From: JBDOQU01 sp039839375
GTDB lineage: Bacteria; Pseudomonadota; Alphaproteobacteria; DSM-16000; Inquilinaceae
Assembly (NCBI RefSeq): GCF_039839375.1
Contig: NZ_JBDOQU010000018.1
Location: 50,167-114,166 of the forward strand
Direction of reading: 5' to 3'
DNA: 64,000 nt
Shown here: positions 41,133 to 49,779 of the stretch, piece by piece
Layout: each line of letters opens with the position of its first letter
Position numbering within the stretch: the stretch's first letter is position 1
The notes under the pieces: generated by a model
Database searches by the model: none
The model's input: only the letters and a program-made list of their open reading frames with translations
Told to the model about the DNA's origin: nothing
Position numbers and translations under genes: made by a program

Positions 41133-43316
41133 ATGTCGAGTGCCGCGCCGATCGCGGCCCCGGAACATCAACCCCGGAACACGAGAAGGATTCTCCTTTT
41201 GCTTCCCCTATCCTCCCTCCGCTCCTGCCGCCTGGCGCTTCTGGCGACGGCGGCCCTGTTCCCCCTCTCCTCCGGGGCGTTGGCCCAGGAAGCCGACGCG
41301 GGCGGGGAAACGATGGTGCTGGACCGGATCGAGGTGACGGGGGATGCGGAAAGCGACGACATACTGGTCCAGGACGGCTATGTCGCGACGGAAGGCCAGA
41401 TCGGGTCGAAGACCGACAACAACCTGCTTCGGGTGCCGCAATCGATCTCGGTCGTCACCGAGGACCAGCTAGACGACCGCAACCCGCGTACCCTGCTGGA
41501 GGCGCTGAACTACGTTCCGGGCGTGCGCACCGGGGCGTTCGGCTTCGATCCGCGATTCAACGCCTTCTTCGTGCGCGGCTTCGCCGCGACCTATAACGGC
41601 GTCTTCCGCGACGGCTTACGGGAATTCAACGGCCCGACCAGCCTGTTCCGGACAGAACCCTACGGGCTGGAAGGCATCACGATCCTCAAGGGGCCATCCT
41701 CCACGCTCTACGGCGCCAGCAGCGCCGGCGGGCTGGTCAATCTGATGACCAAGCGGCCCACGGCGGCCCCGTTCCGGGAGGTCGAGGTCCAGATCGGCAG
41801 CCATGACCGTTACCAGGGCAATTTCGACATTTCCGGCCCGGCGACGGAGAGCGGATCGGTGCTTTACCGCCTGACCGGCGTGGCGCGCGATTCCGGGACG
41901 GAGATCGAAGGTTTTCCCGACGACCGGCTCTATTTCGCCCCGGCGCTGACCTTCCGGCCCAATGACGACACCACGCTGACGCTGCTGGGCGAGGTGATGG
42001 ACTCGACCGTCGGCGGCACCGCGATCTACGTCAATGACGCGAACGGCGTGACCGACCTCTATGGCGGCGATCCGGAGTTCAACGATTTCCGCCAGCAGCA
42101 GCAGCGCATCGGCTGGGAATTCGAACACCGCATCAACGATGTTTTCACGGTGCGCCAGAAATCCCGCTTCTCCCATGTCGACAACGATCTGGAATATGCC
42201 TATGTCACCGGAATCTCGGGCGACACCGTCAGCCGGATGGCGGGGCGGAACGCCGAGGAAGTCTATTCCTTCGTCGCCGACAACCATGTCCAGGCGCTGG
42301 TCGACACAGGCCCGGTGCAGCATACCTTCCTGACCGGCTTCGACATAGGCTACGTCACCTACGATCAGAGCCAGCAGACGGCGTTCGCCCCGGTACCCAC
42401 AGGTGGCGACACGCTGCCGCTCACCTTCACTGCGGCGCAGGATATCCTCCAGCTCGGAATCTATGCCCAGGACGAGATGCGGCTGGGCCCGTGGGCCCTG
42501 ACGCTGGGCGGCCGGCATGACTGGCTCTATGGCGACACCGAATCGCCGGACGGGTCCGGCGGCCGCACGGTGGAGGAGCAGGACGACACCCAGTTCTCCT
42601 GGCGGGCCGGCCTCTCCTACCGGACGGATTTCGGGCTGATCCCCTACGTCAACTACACCACCTCCTTCACCCCGAATGTCGGCGAACTGGTCGACGGCAC
42701 CCCCGCCGCGCCGACCGTGGGTGAGCAGAAGGAGATCGGGCTGAAATATGAGTTCCCGAATGTCAACGCGGTCGCCACGGCGGCCCTGTTCGACATCGAG
42801 CAGACCGACGGCGTGGTGTTCGACGCCTCCTCCGGCGTCAACGAGCAGGTGCAGCTCGACCTGCAATCCCGCGGTTTCGAATTCGAGATCGCGACGTCGC
42901 TGGACAACGGGCTGAACCTGATCGCCTCCTATTCCTATGTGAACATGGAGATCCTGGAGGGTGTGACGGGCGCGGAGGGAAACACGCTCAGCAGCACGCC
43001 CTATCACACCGCCTCTCTCTACGCCGACTACACCATTCCGTCAGGAGTCGCCGAGGGGCTGGGCTTCGGCGGGGGCGTCCGCTATGTCGGCGAAAGTTAT
43101 GGCGACGATCTGAACACATTCGAGAATGACGCGCGCGTGCTGCTGGACGGCGCGATCCATTACGACCTCGGCGCGCTCAGCCCGCGGCTGGAAGGGGCGC
43201 AGGTCCAGCTCAACGTCACCAACCTGCTGGACGAGCGCAAGCAGGTCTGCTCCGCCGGCTACTGCTACATAGACGAGGGGCGCATGGTCATCGGCAGCCT
43301 GCGCTACCGGTTCTGA
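41133..43316 (+). CDS. TonB-dependent siderophore receptor
   Basis: Outer-membrane beta-barrel of 727 residues. A long signal region (about 1-52, hydrophobic core LALLATAALFPLSSGALAQ) precedes a TonB-box-like MVLDRIEVTG, then the plug domain (LLRVPQSISVVTEDQLDD, and ITILKGPSSTLYGASSAGGL) and the barrel, ending with an aromatic YRF. The plug ends with the siderophore-receptor form GGLVNLMTKRP. The ATG at 41133 is preferred to 41073 because the earlier part lies in the operator region. It heads a receptor-ATPase-binding protein-permease operon. The ligand is probably a ferric hydroxamate, judging from the Fhu-like partners. Confidence 0.93.
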   Translation: MSSAAPIAAPEHQPRNTRRILLLLPLSSLRSCRLALLATAALFPLSSGALAQEADAGGETMVLDRIEVTGDAESDDILVQDGYVATEGQIGSKTDNNLLRVPQSISVVTEDQLDDRNPRTLLEALNYVPGVRTGAFGFDPRFNAFFVRGFAATYNGVFRDGLREFNGPTSLFRTEPYGLEGITILKGPSSTLYGASSAGGLVNLMTKRPTAAPFREVEVQIGSHDRYQGNFDISGPATESGSVLYRLTGVARDSGTEIEGFPDDRLYFAPALTFRPNDDTTLTLLGEVMDSTVGGTAIYVNDANGVTDLYGGDPEFNDFRQQQQRIGWEFEHRINDVFTVRQKSRFSHVDNDLEYAYVTGISGDTVSRMAGRNAEEVYSFVADNHVQALVDTGPVQHTFLTGFDIGYVTYDQSQQTAFAPVPTGGDTLPLTFTAAQDILQLGIYAQDEMRLGPWALTLGGRHDWLYGDTESPDGSGGRTVEEQDDTQFSWRAGLSYRTDFGLIPYVNYTTSFTPNVGELVDGTPAAPTVGEQKEIGLKYEFPNVNAVATAALFDIEQTDGVVFDASSGVNEQVQLDLQSRGFEFEIATSLDNGLNLIASYSYVNMEILEGVTGAEGNTLSSTPYHTASLYADYTIPSGVAEGLGFGGGVRYVGESYGDDLNTFENDARVLLDGAIHYDLGALSPRLEGAQVQLNVTNLLDERKQVCSAGYCYIDEGRMVIGSLRYRF

Positions 43317-43320
43317 TCGG

Positions 43321-44097
43321 ATGGAGGTCGCATTCGAGACTCGCGGCCTCGGCTTCGCCGTGGAGGGGAGGGAGCTTCTGCATCCCCTCGATCTCACGGT
43401 GGAGCCCGGCCGCGTCACCGGGCTGATCGGCCAGAACGGGTCCGGCAAGTCGACCCTGCTGAAGCTGCTGGCGCGGCAGCAGGCGCCGACGGCGGGCTCG
43501 GTCTCGCTGGACGGCCGGCCGCTGGAGGCGTGGAGCCGGCGGGACTTCGCGCGCAAGGTCGCCTATCTGCCGCAGGAGACGCCGCAGGGGCTGGACCTGA
43601 CGGTGGGGGAACTGGTGGCCCATGGCCGCTATCCCTGGCACGGCGCGTTCGGCCGGTTCAGCGACACCGACCGGCGGCTGACGGCGGACGCCATGGAGTT
43701 GACCGGCATCGCGCCACTGGCCGGCCGCGCGGTGGCGACGCTTTCGGGCGGCGAGCGCCAGCGGGCCTGGATCGCGATGATGGTCGCGCAGGATGCCGGA
43801 TGCCTGCTCCTGGACGAGCCGACATCGGCGCTGGACATGGCCCATCAGGTGGAGATCCTGACGCTGATCCGGACGCTCAGCCACGATCGCGGACTGACCG
43901 TCCTGATCGTGCTGCACGACATCAACATGGCGGCCCGGTTCTGCGACCGGCTCCACGCGCTGAAGGATGGCGCGCTGGTCGCGGGAGGCGCGCCGGAGGC
44001 GCTGATGATTCCGGAAACGCTCCACGACATCTATGGCGTCGCCATGGATGTCATGCCCCATCCGAAGGACGGGACGCCGCTGACCTATGTTCTCTAA
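43321..44097 (+). CDS. fhuC: Siderophore ABC transporter ATP-binding protein (FhuC/FecE-like)
   Basis: Cytoplasmic ATPase of 258 residues. Walker A GQNGSGKSTLLKLL (about 38-51), the Q-loop region YLPQETPQG, the signature LSGGERQRAWIAMM, Walker B CLLLDEPTSALD, and the switch-histidine segment VLIVLHDINMAAR. It lies 4 bases after the receptor and overlaps the binding-protein gene by 11 bases. Confidence 0.94.
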   Translation: MEVAFETRGLGFAVEGRELLHPLDLTVEPGRVTGLIGQNGSGKSTLLKLLARQQAPTAGSVSLDGRPLEAWSRRDFARKVAYLPQETPQGLDLTVGELVAHGRYPWHGAFGRFSDTDRRLTADAMELTGIAPLAGRAVATLSGGERQRAWIAMMVAQDAGCLLLDEPTSALDMAHQVEILTLIRTLSHDRGLTVLIVLHDINMAARFCDRLHALKDGALVAGGAPEALMIPETLHDIYGVAMDVMPHPKDGTPLTYVL

Positions 44098-44977
44098 GGA
44101 ATTCGGCCGGCGCGCCTTCGTCGCCGGGTGCGCGTGCGCGGCCGTCGCGCCCTGGCCCCTTCGGGCCGCGGAGCCAGTTCCGGAAAGGATCGTCTCGCTG
44201 GATTACGGGCTGGCGACGACGCTGCTGGCGCTCGGCGTCACGCCGGTCGGGGTCGCCGGAGCCGTCGAATGGCACAAATGGGTGGTCGAACCGGAACTGC
44301 CGCCGGAGGTGGCGGATGTCGGGCTGGACCGGGAGGTCAATGTCGAGGTTCTGGCCGCGCTGGACCCAGACCTCATTCTGGCGACCCCCTACGTCGCCCA
44401 TCTGACGCCGCTGCTGGAGCGGATCGCGCCGGTGGAGATCTATGGCATCTATACCGCCGAGCGGCGGCCGCTGGCGCTTTCCGTGGCGGCGACGCGCGAC
44501 ATCGGCGCGCTGATCGGCCGGCCGGACGCGGCCGAAGCCTATATCGGGCGAGCCGACCGCTTCCTGTCGGACTGCGCCGCGCGGCTCTCTGGAATCGACG
44601 CGCCGCCGCTGGCGCTCGTCAACTTCATGGATGCCCGGCACGCGCGGATCTATGGCGGGGGCAGCCTCTATCAGGGCGTGCTCGACCGGCTGGGGCTGGA
44701 GAACGCCTGGACGGGGCCATCCAACGATTGGGGGTTCCAGACCATCGGCATCGAGATGCTGGCCACCGCCTCGCCCGACCTGCGCCTCGTCTCGTTCGAG
44801 CCGATCCCGCCGGACGTGCTGCCGACGCTCGACCACAGTCCGCTCTGGACGCAACTGCCCTTCGTCCGGGAGGGCCGGGTCTCGACGCTGCCCAGCACCC
44901 TGATGTTCGGCATGGTCCCGGCGGCGCTCCGCTTCGCCTCCCTCATCACCGACCATCTTGTGGAGGCGGGGACATGA
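44087..44977 (+). CDS. fhuD: Iron-siderophore ABC transporter substrate-binding protein (FhuD-like)
   Basis: Periplasmic receptor of 296 residues. The N-terminus EFGRRAFVAGCACAAVAPWP has the twin-arginine pattern of a Tat signal, as in several FhuD-type proteins. The mature part has RIVSLDYGLATTLLALGVTPVG and DLILATPYVAHL, typical of the FhuD/BtuF fold joined by one long helix. Starts inside fhuC and ends inside the permease start (4-base overlap). Confidence 0.9.
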   Translation: MFSKEFGRRAFVAGCACAAVAPWPLRAAEPVPERIVSLDYGLATTLLALGVTPVGVAGAVEWHKWVVEPELPPEVADVGLDREVNVEVLAALDPDLILATPYVAHLTPLLERIAPVEIYGIYTAERRPLALSVAATRDIGALIGRPDAAEAYIGRADRFLSDCAARLSGIDAPPLALVNFMDARHARIYGGGSLYQGVLDRLGLENAWTGPSNDWGFQTIGIEMLATASPDLRLVSFEPIPPDVLPTLDHSPLWTQLPFVREGRVSTLPSTLMFGMVPAALRFASLITDHLVEAGT

Positions 44978-46968
44978 CCCGGCGGATGGAGATCGCCGGA
45001 CCGGCGCTGGTCGCCGTCCCGCTGGCCTCGGCGGCGGCGCTCGTCACATGGCTGCTGATCGGCCCGGAACTGCTCCGGCTCTCCCAGCCCGCCGCCGGTT
45101 TCGATGTCGACCGGCTGGTGCTGCTCTATTCCACCCTGCCGAGGCTGGCCACCGCACTGCTTTGCGGCGCCGCGCTGGCGCTGGCCGGCGCGATCCTCCA
45201 GCAGGCGACGCGCAATCCGCTCGCCTCGCCGACGACGCTCGGCTTCTCCGCCGGGGCCAATCTGGCGCTGGCGCTGGCGACGCTGTTCATGCCGGCGCTC
45301 TTCGTCTTCGGCCGCGACATTGTGGCTCTCGCCGGCAGCGGCCTGTCCGCGCTGGTCGTGCTGGGGCTCGCGTCCCGGCGCGGCTTCTCTCCCATTTCCG
45401 TCGTGCTGGCGGGGCTGATCGTCGCCCTCTATTGCGGGGCGATGAGGTCGCTGCTGGTGCTGCTGAACGAGCAGTATCTGGCCAGCCTGTTCATCTGGGG
45501 ATCGGGATCGCTGGCACAGCAGGACTGGACGATCCCGCTCTCCCTGCTGCCCCGGCTCGGAATCCTTTTCCTGGCGGCCCTTCTGCTGCTGCGGCCGTTG
45601 GCGCTGATGGATCTGGGCGAAGCCGGAACCCGCGCCCTCGGCCTGTCGCCGCGGACGATCCGGGTGGCCGGCATCGTCGTCGCCGTCGGCCTCAGCGCCG
45701 TCGTGGCCAGCGCCGTCGGCGTGATCGGCTTCATAGGGCTTATCGCGCCGACAGTCGCGCGGCTGGCGGGGGCGCGCCGGTTCGGCAGCCGGCTCTTCTG
45801 GTCGGCGATCATCGGGGCGGCGCTGCTGTGGCTGACGGACGAGCTGATCCAGCTTGTCGCCGGGCCGCTCCAGGCCTTCCTGCCGACCGGCGCGGTCACC
45901 GCCCTGTTCGGGTCGCCGCTGCTGCTGTTCCTGCTGCCCCGGCTGAGGGCGATCGGCCGGATGCGCGTCGGGATGGAGACCGGTGCGCGCGCGTGGACGA
46001 AGCGGCCCGGCGCGCTGCTGCCGATCTTCCTCCTGATTGCCTTTTCAGCGCTGCTGGTCTCGGCGCTGCTGTTCGGCCGGTCGCCGGACGGCGGATGGGC
46101 ATGGGCGGGTATCGGCGACTGGCAGGCGATCCTGCCCTGGCGCGCACCACGGATCGTCGCCTCGCTCGCCGCCGGCGGCATGCTGGCGATCGCCGGCCTG
46201 ATCATCCAGCGGCTGACCGGCAATGAGATGGCGAGCCCGGAGATGCTGGGCGTCAGCGTCGGCGCGATGCTCGGCATCATGGCGGCGCTCTACCTCGTCG
46301 CCGCGCCCAGCTACGGCCAGCAGGTCACCTTCGCCGCCGTCGGAGCGGTCGCGGTGCTGGCGGCGGTGGTCGCGATGGGCGGCCGGTCGGGCATGGTGCC
46401 GGAACGGGTGCTGCTCGCCGGGATCGCGCTTGTCGCCATGCTGGACGCGCTGGTCGGGGCGCTGGCGGCGACCGGGGACCCGCGCGCGTTCCAGATGCTG
46501 GCCCAGATGAGCGGATCGACCTACGGCACGGGCTGGACCGCCGCGTTCGTCTGCCTGGCCTCGGGAACAGTCCTGACCGCGCTGACGCTGCTGGGCCGGC
46601 GATGGCTCGACCTCCTGCCCCTCGGGCCGGTCACGGCGGGGGCGCTGGGCGTGCCGGTGGGGGGCGCTCGGCTCGCGCTCTATCTCGTCGCGGCGGGGCT
46701 GACGGCGGCGGCGACGCTGGTCGTCGGGCCGCTCAGCTTCATCGGGTTGATGTCGCCGCACATCGCGCGGGAACTGGGGTTGAGGCGCGGCGGGCCGCAA
46801 CTGGCCGGGGCCGCGATCGGCGGCGCGGCGCTGATGGTCCTGGCCGACTGGCTGGGCCGGAATCTCGCCTTCCCCTACCAGCTTCCGGCGGGACTGCTCT
46901 CCGCCCTGGTCGGCGCGCCGTTCCTCTTGCTGCTGCTGGGGCGGAAGGGCCGGCCCGGCGGCGGCTGA
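44974..46968 (+). CDS. fhuB: Fused two-domain siderophore permease (FhuB-like)
   Basis: Inner-membrane permease of 664 residues made of two FecCD units in tandem, as in FhuB. The first unit has LPRLATALLCGAALALAGAI and the ATPase-coupling segment VGVIGFIGLIAPTVARLAG. The second repeats these as APRIVASLAAGGMLAIAGLI and VVGPLSFIGLMSPHIARELG. About twenty membrane helices are expected. The ATG overlaps the fhuD stop (ATGA); the frame open further upstream is the fhuD shadow. Confidence 0.94.
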   Translation: MTRRMEIAGPALVAVPLASAAALVTWLLIGPELLRLSQPAAGFDVDRLVLLYSTLPRLATALLCGAALALAGAILQQATRNPLASPTTLGFSAGANLALALATLFMPALFVFGRDIVALAGSGLSALVVLGLASRRGFSPISVVLAGLIVALYCGAMRSLLVLLNEQYLASLFIWGSGSLAQQDWTIPLSLLPRLGILFLAALLLLRPLALMDLGEAGTRALGLSPRTIRVAGIVVAVGLSAVVASAVGVIGFIGLIAPTVARLAGARRFGSRLFWSAIIGAALLWLTDELIQLVAGPLQAFLPTGAVTALFGSPLLLFLLPRLRAIGRMRVGMETGARAWTKRPGALLPIFLLIAFSALLVSALLFGRSPDGGWAWAGIGDWQAILPWRAPRIVASLAAGGMLAIAGLIIQRLTGNEMASPEMLGVSVGAMLGIMAALYLVAAPSYGQQVTFAAVGAVAVLAAVVAMGGRSGMVPERVLLAGIALVAMLDALVGALAATGDPRAFQMLAQMSGSTYGTGWTAAFVCLASGTVLTALTLLGRRWLDLLPLGPVTAGALGVPVGGARLALYLVAAGLTAAATLVVGPLSFIGLMSPHIARELGLRRGGPQLAGAAIGGAALMVLADWLGRNLAFPYQLPAGLLSALVGAPFLLLLLGRKGRPGGG

Positions 46969-46978
46969 CCGGGGACTG

Positions 46979-49561
46979 TCAGCCGGCTATCACCCGGGCG
47001 GCCGGCAGCACCAGCTCGACGGTGGCGCCTTCGCCCTCGGCGGACAGGATCTCCAGCCGCCCGCCATGGATCTCCGCGAACCGCTTGGCGAGCGGCAGGC
47101 CCAGGCCCGTGCCCTCATAGCGCTTGTCCAGTGTGGCGCCGAGCTGGCGGAACGGCTCCAGCGCCAGGGGGATGTCCTCGGCCGCCATGCCGATTCCCCG
47201 GTCGATCACCCGGAAACGAAGGTCGCCTTCCGCATCCAGCAGCGTCTTGATCGTCACGGCGTCGCCGGCGCTCGAGAACTTCACCGCGTTGGAGAGCAGG
47301 TTGATCAGCACCTGCTTCAGCAGCCGCTCGTCGCCCATCAGGCTGGCGCCGACCGTCGCGGCGCTGTCCCAGTTGATCGCGACGCCGGCGGCGCTGGCCC
47401 GGGGCTCCACCATCCGCAGCGCGCCCCGCACCAGATGGGCCGGCGATATCTTCTCCTCGTTCAGGTCGGGCGTCCGCGCCTCGATCTTCGCCAGATCCAG
47501 TATGTCGTTGATGATCGACAGCAGATGGACGCCGCTGCGATGGATGTCGCCGGCATACTCCACATACTTGTCCGCGCCCTGGGGGCCGAGGATCGACCCC
47601 TCGATCATCTCCGACAGACCGATGATGGCGTTCAGCGGCGTCCTCAGTTCATGGCTCATATTGGCCAGGAAATCGGATTTGGCGCGGTTGGCGGATTCCG
47701 CCATCTCCTTCGCCTGGATCAGATGCTCCGCCGCCTCGCGGGCCTGGGTCATGTCGACATGCATGACCACCGCGCCGTCCTTCCGCCCGGCGGAGATCGG
47801 GGCCGCCATGTATCGGAAGAACCGCCGCTGACCGTCCACGTGGCATTCATATTCATGCTCGAACAGCGGCTGCCGCCGCTCCATCACCTCTTCCAGCCCG
47901 CGCATGATGACCGCGCGGTGGCCGGACATGCCGGCATTGCCGCCGCTGTGGGTCGGGCGGTCGGGATCGAGATAGTGGGCGCCGATCAGCCTGTCGCCGT
48001 TTCCCTTCCCCCGGGCGTCGACGAAGCGTCGCCAGGGACCGTTGACGAAGACGATGATGCCGTCGCCGTCGACCAGCGCGACATGGGCCGGCAAGGCGTC
48101 CAGCGTGGCCGTGCGCTGTTCGACGACCAGCCGCAGCAGGTCTTCGCTCCGCCGGCGCGCCTGCTCCGCCTCGCGGCGGGCGGTCACGTCGTGACGGATG
48201 GCGATCCAATGGGTCAACCGGCCGCCGCCGTCGAACAGGGGCGAGATGTCGACCTCGACCCAGAAGATCGTTCCGTCCTTGCGGTAGTTCGCCATCTCCG
48301 CCTTGACGGAGCGGGACCGGCCCAGCGCCTTTTTCAGCGCCCGGATGGCGGCGCGGTCCGTCTCCGGCCCATGGAGGAAGTTCGGGCTGCGGTTGAGGAT
48401 ATCGGCCAGGGCGTGGCCGGTGGACCGTTCGAAGGCGGGGTTGGCGTAGACGATCCGCAGGCGGGCGTCGGTGACCAGCACGGCGTCGGTCGCGTTCAGG
48501 ACCACCGATTGGAGAAGGGCTAGCTGCTCCTCCGACCGCTTGCGCAGCAGCAGGTCCGCCACCCGCCCGGCCGGCAGGGATATCATCCCCGCCAGCTCGT
48601 TCAGGTCCAGCCCCTCGCGATCGAACATGAAGGTCAGGCCGAAGCGCTGGCCGCCCATGCCGAACGGAATGCTGATGAGGCTCTTCAGGCCCGCCGTCCG
48701 GGCGATCGGGATAAGCGTGTATGCGTCCTGGTTCAGCGACGCCAGGTCCTGCACGATCACCGTGCGGCCCGCCAGCAGCGCCTGGCCGGTCGTCAGGCGT
48801 TCTGTGGGGCCCGCATAGGCTTCCATCGCGGCCTTCAGCGAATCGAAGGCGGGTTCCGGCCGGCACCAGGCCTTCTGGAGGATGCAGCGGCCCTCTTCGG
48901 GGTCCAGGAGCCAGGCCTGGCCGGTGGCCGCGCCGACATGGACCGCCAGCACGCGCAGCAGGGCGCCCAGCGCGTCGGCGACGTTGCGTTCCTCCGCCAC
49001 CGCGGCGGTGCAGTCGCCCTGCAGCTTGAGCTGCCGCTCGATCCGCCGGCGGGAGGCAAGCTCGTCCTTCAGCGCATGGTTGACGCGACGCCTCTCGAAC
49101 CCGTCGGCTACCAACTCGGCCAGGGTCTTCAGCAGCTCTATGTCCTCGCTCCCCAGCTCCGGATCGGGGTCCGGAGCGAAGACGCAGAGCGTGCCGAAAA
49201 TCCGTCCGTCCGGCCCTATCAGCGGAGCGCCGGCATAGGAGCGGATGAAGGGCGGGCCGGTGACGGTCGGCCAGCCGGCGAAGTCCGGATGGGCCCGGGT
49301 GTCGGATACGACCAGGGGCGTCCGCCGTTCCGCGACATGGGCGCTCAGGCTGCCCGCCAGCGGCACGGCGGAGAGGTCCACCCCGGCATGGGCGGCGAAT
49401 CGCGGCGCGCTGTCGAACAGGGCGATGGCCGCCATCGGCATGCCGGTGACCCGGGCCGCCAGCGCCGCCGCCCGGTCGAGCGCGCGGTGGCCGCCGGGCA
49501 GCTCCCGCGCCGGAACGGCCGGCGACGCCATGCCGGGCGCGTCGATCTCGCTCAGGGTCAT
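46979..49561 (-). CDS. Hybrid-sensor histidine kinase: GAF-GAF-PAS(LOV-like)-PAS-HisKA-HATPase
   Basis: Cytoplasmic sensor kinase of 860 residues with no membrane span. Order: GAF (about 25-155), GAF (190-335), a LOV-like PAS (355-475), PAS (480-610), HisKA with the phospho-accepting H637 in FLANMSHELRTPLNAIIG, then HATPase (NLLSNAVKFSS, DRGIGM, GTGLGLPLAK). The LOV-like domain keeps FLHGPETD and NYRKDGTIFW, but the flavin-adduct cysteine position is proline (P393). No receiver domain and no linked response regulator are seen. I chose the ATG at 49561 over 49594. It is divergent from a nucleotide cyclase. Confidence 0.88.
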   Translation of the reverse strand: MTLSEIDAPGMASPAVPARELPGGHRALDRAAALAARVTGMPMAAIALFDSAPRFAAHAGVDLSAVPLAGSLSAHVAERRTPLVVSDTRAHPDFAGWPTVTGPPFIRSYAGAPLIGPDGRIFGTLCVFAPDPDPELGSEDIELLKTLAELVADGFERRRVNHALKDELASRRRIERQLKLQGDCTAAVAEERNVADALGALLRVLAVHVGAATGQAWLLDPEEGRCILQKAWCRPEPAFDSLKAAMEAYAGPTERLTTGQALLAGRTVIVQDLASLNQDAYTLIPIARTAGLKSLISIPFGMGGQRFGLTFMFDREGLDLNELAGMISLPAGRVADLLLRKRSEEQLALLQSVVLNATDAVLVTDARLRIVYANPAFERSTGHALADILNRSPNFLHGPETDRAAIRALKKALGRSRSVKAEMANYRKDGTIFWVEVDISPLFDGGGRLTHWIAIRHDVTARREAEQARRRSEDLLRLVVEQRTATLDALPAHVALVDGDGIIVFVNGPWRRFVDARGKGNGDRLIGAHYLDPDRPTHSGGNAGMSGHRAVIMRGLEEVMERRQPLFEHEYECHVDGQRRFFRYMAAPISAGRKDGAVVMHVDMTQAREAAEHLIQAKEMAESANRAKSDFLANMSHELRTPLNAIIGLSEMIEGSILGPQGADKYVEYAGDIHRSGVHLLSIINDILDLAKIEARTPDLNEEKISPAHLVRGALRMVEPRASAAGVAINWDSAATVGASLMGDERLLKQVLINLLSNAVKFSSAGDAVTIKTLLDAEGDLRFRVIDRGIGMAAEDIPLALEPFRQLGATLDKRYEGTGLGLPLAKRFAEIHGGRLEILSAEGEGATVELVLPAARVIAG

Positions 49562-49779
49562 GGCCGGCCCATGACGCCGCGCAGGGTGCGGCATATGGCA
49601 GTCCGCCTGGCGGTCTCCATCACTCGTGAACGTCCCTTCCGGCGCGGATCGGCGCCATTCTCCCCAAAGGCGAGCGGAGTCTGATCCGGATTCGCAAATA
49701 AATCGTTAGTTGCGCCCGCCGTCCGGGAAGGCATGGTAGAACGCGCGCCGAACGCCACACCTTCAGAGGCCAGCCCATC

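Noticed and set aside
44128..46968. 946-residue permease with a long N-terminal extension
   Set aside because: The extension is the fhuD region in another frame; the permease starts at 44974 in an ATGA overlap.
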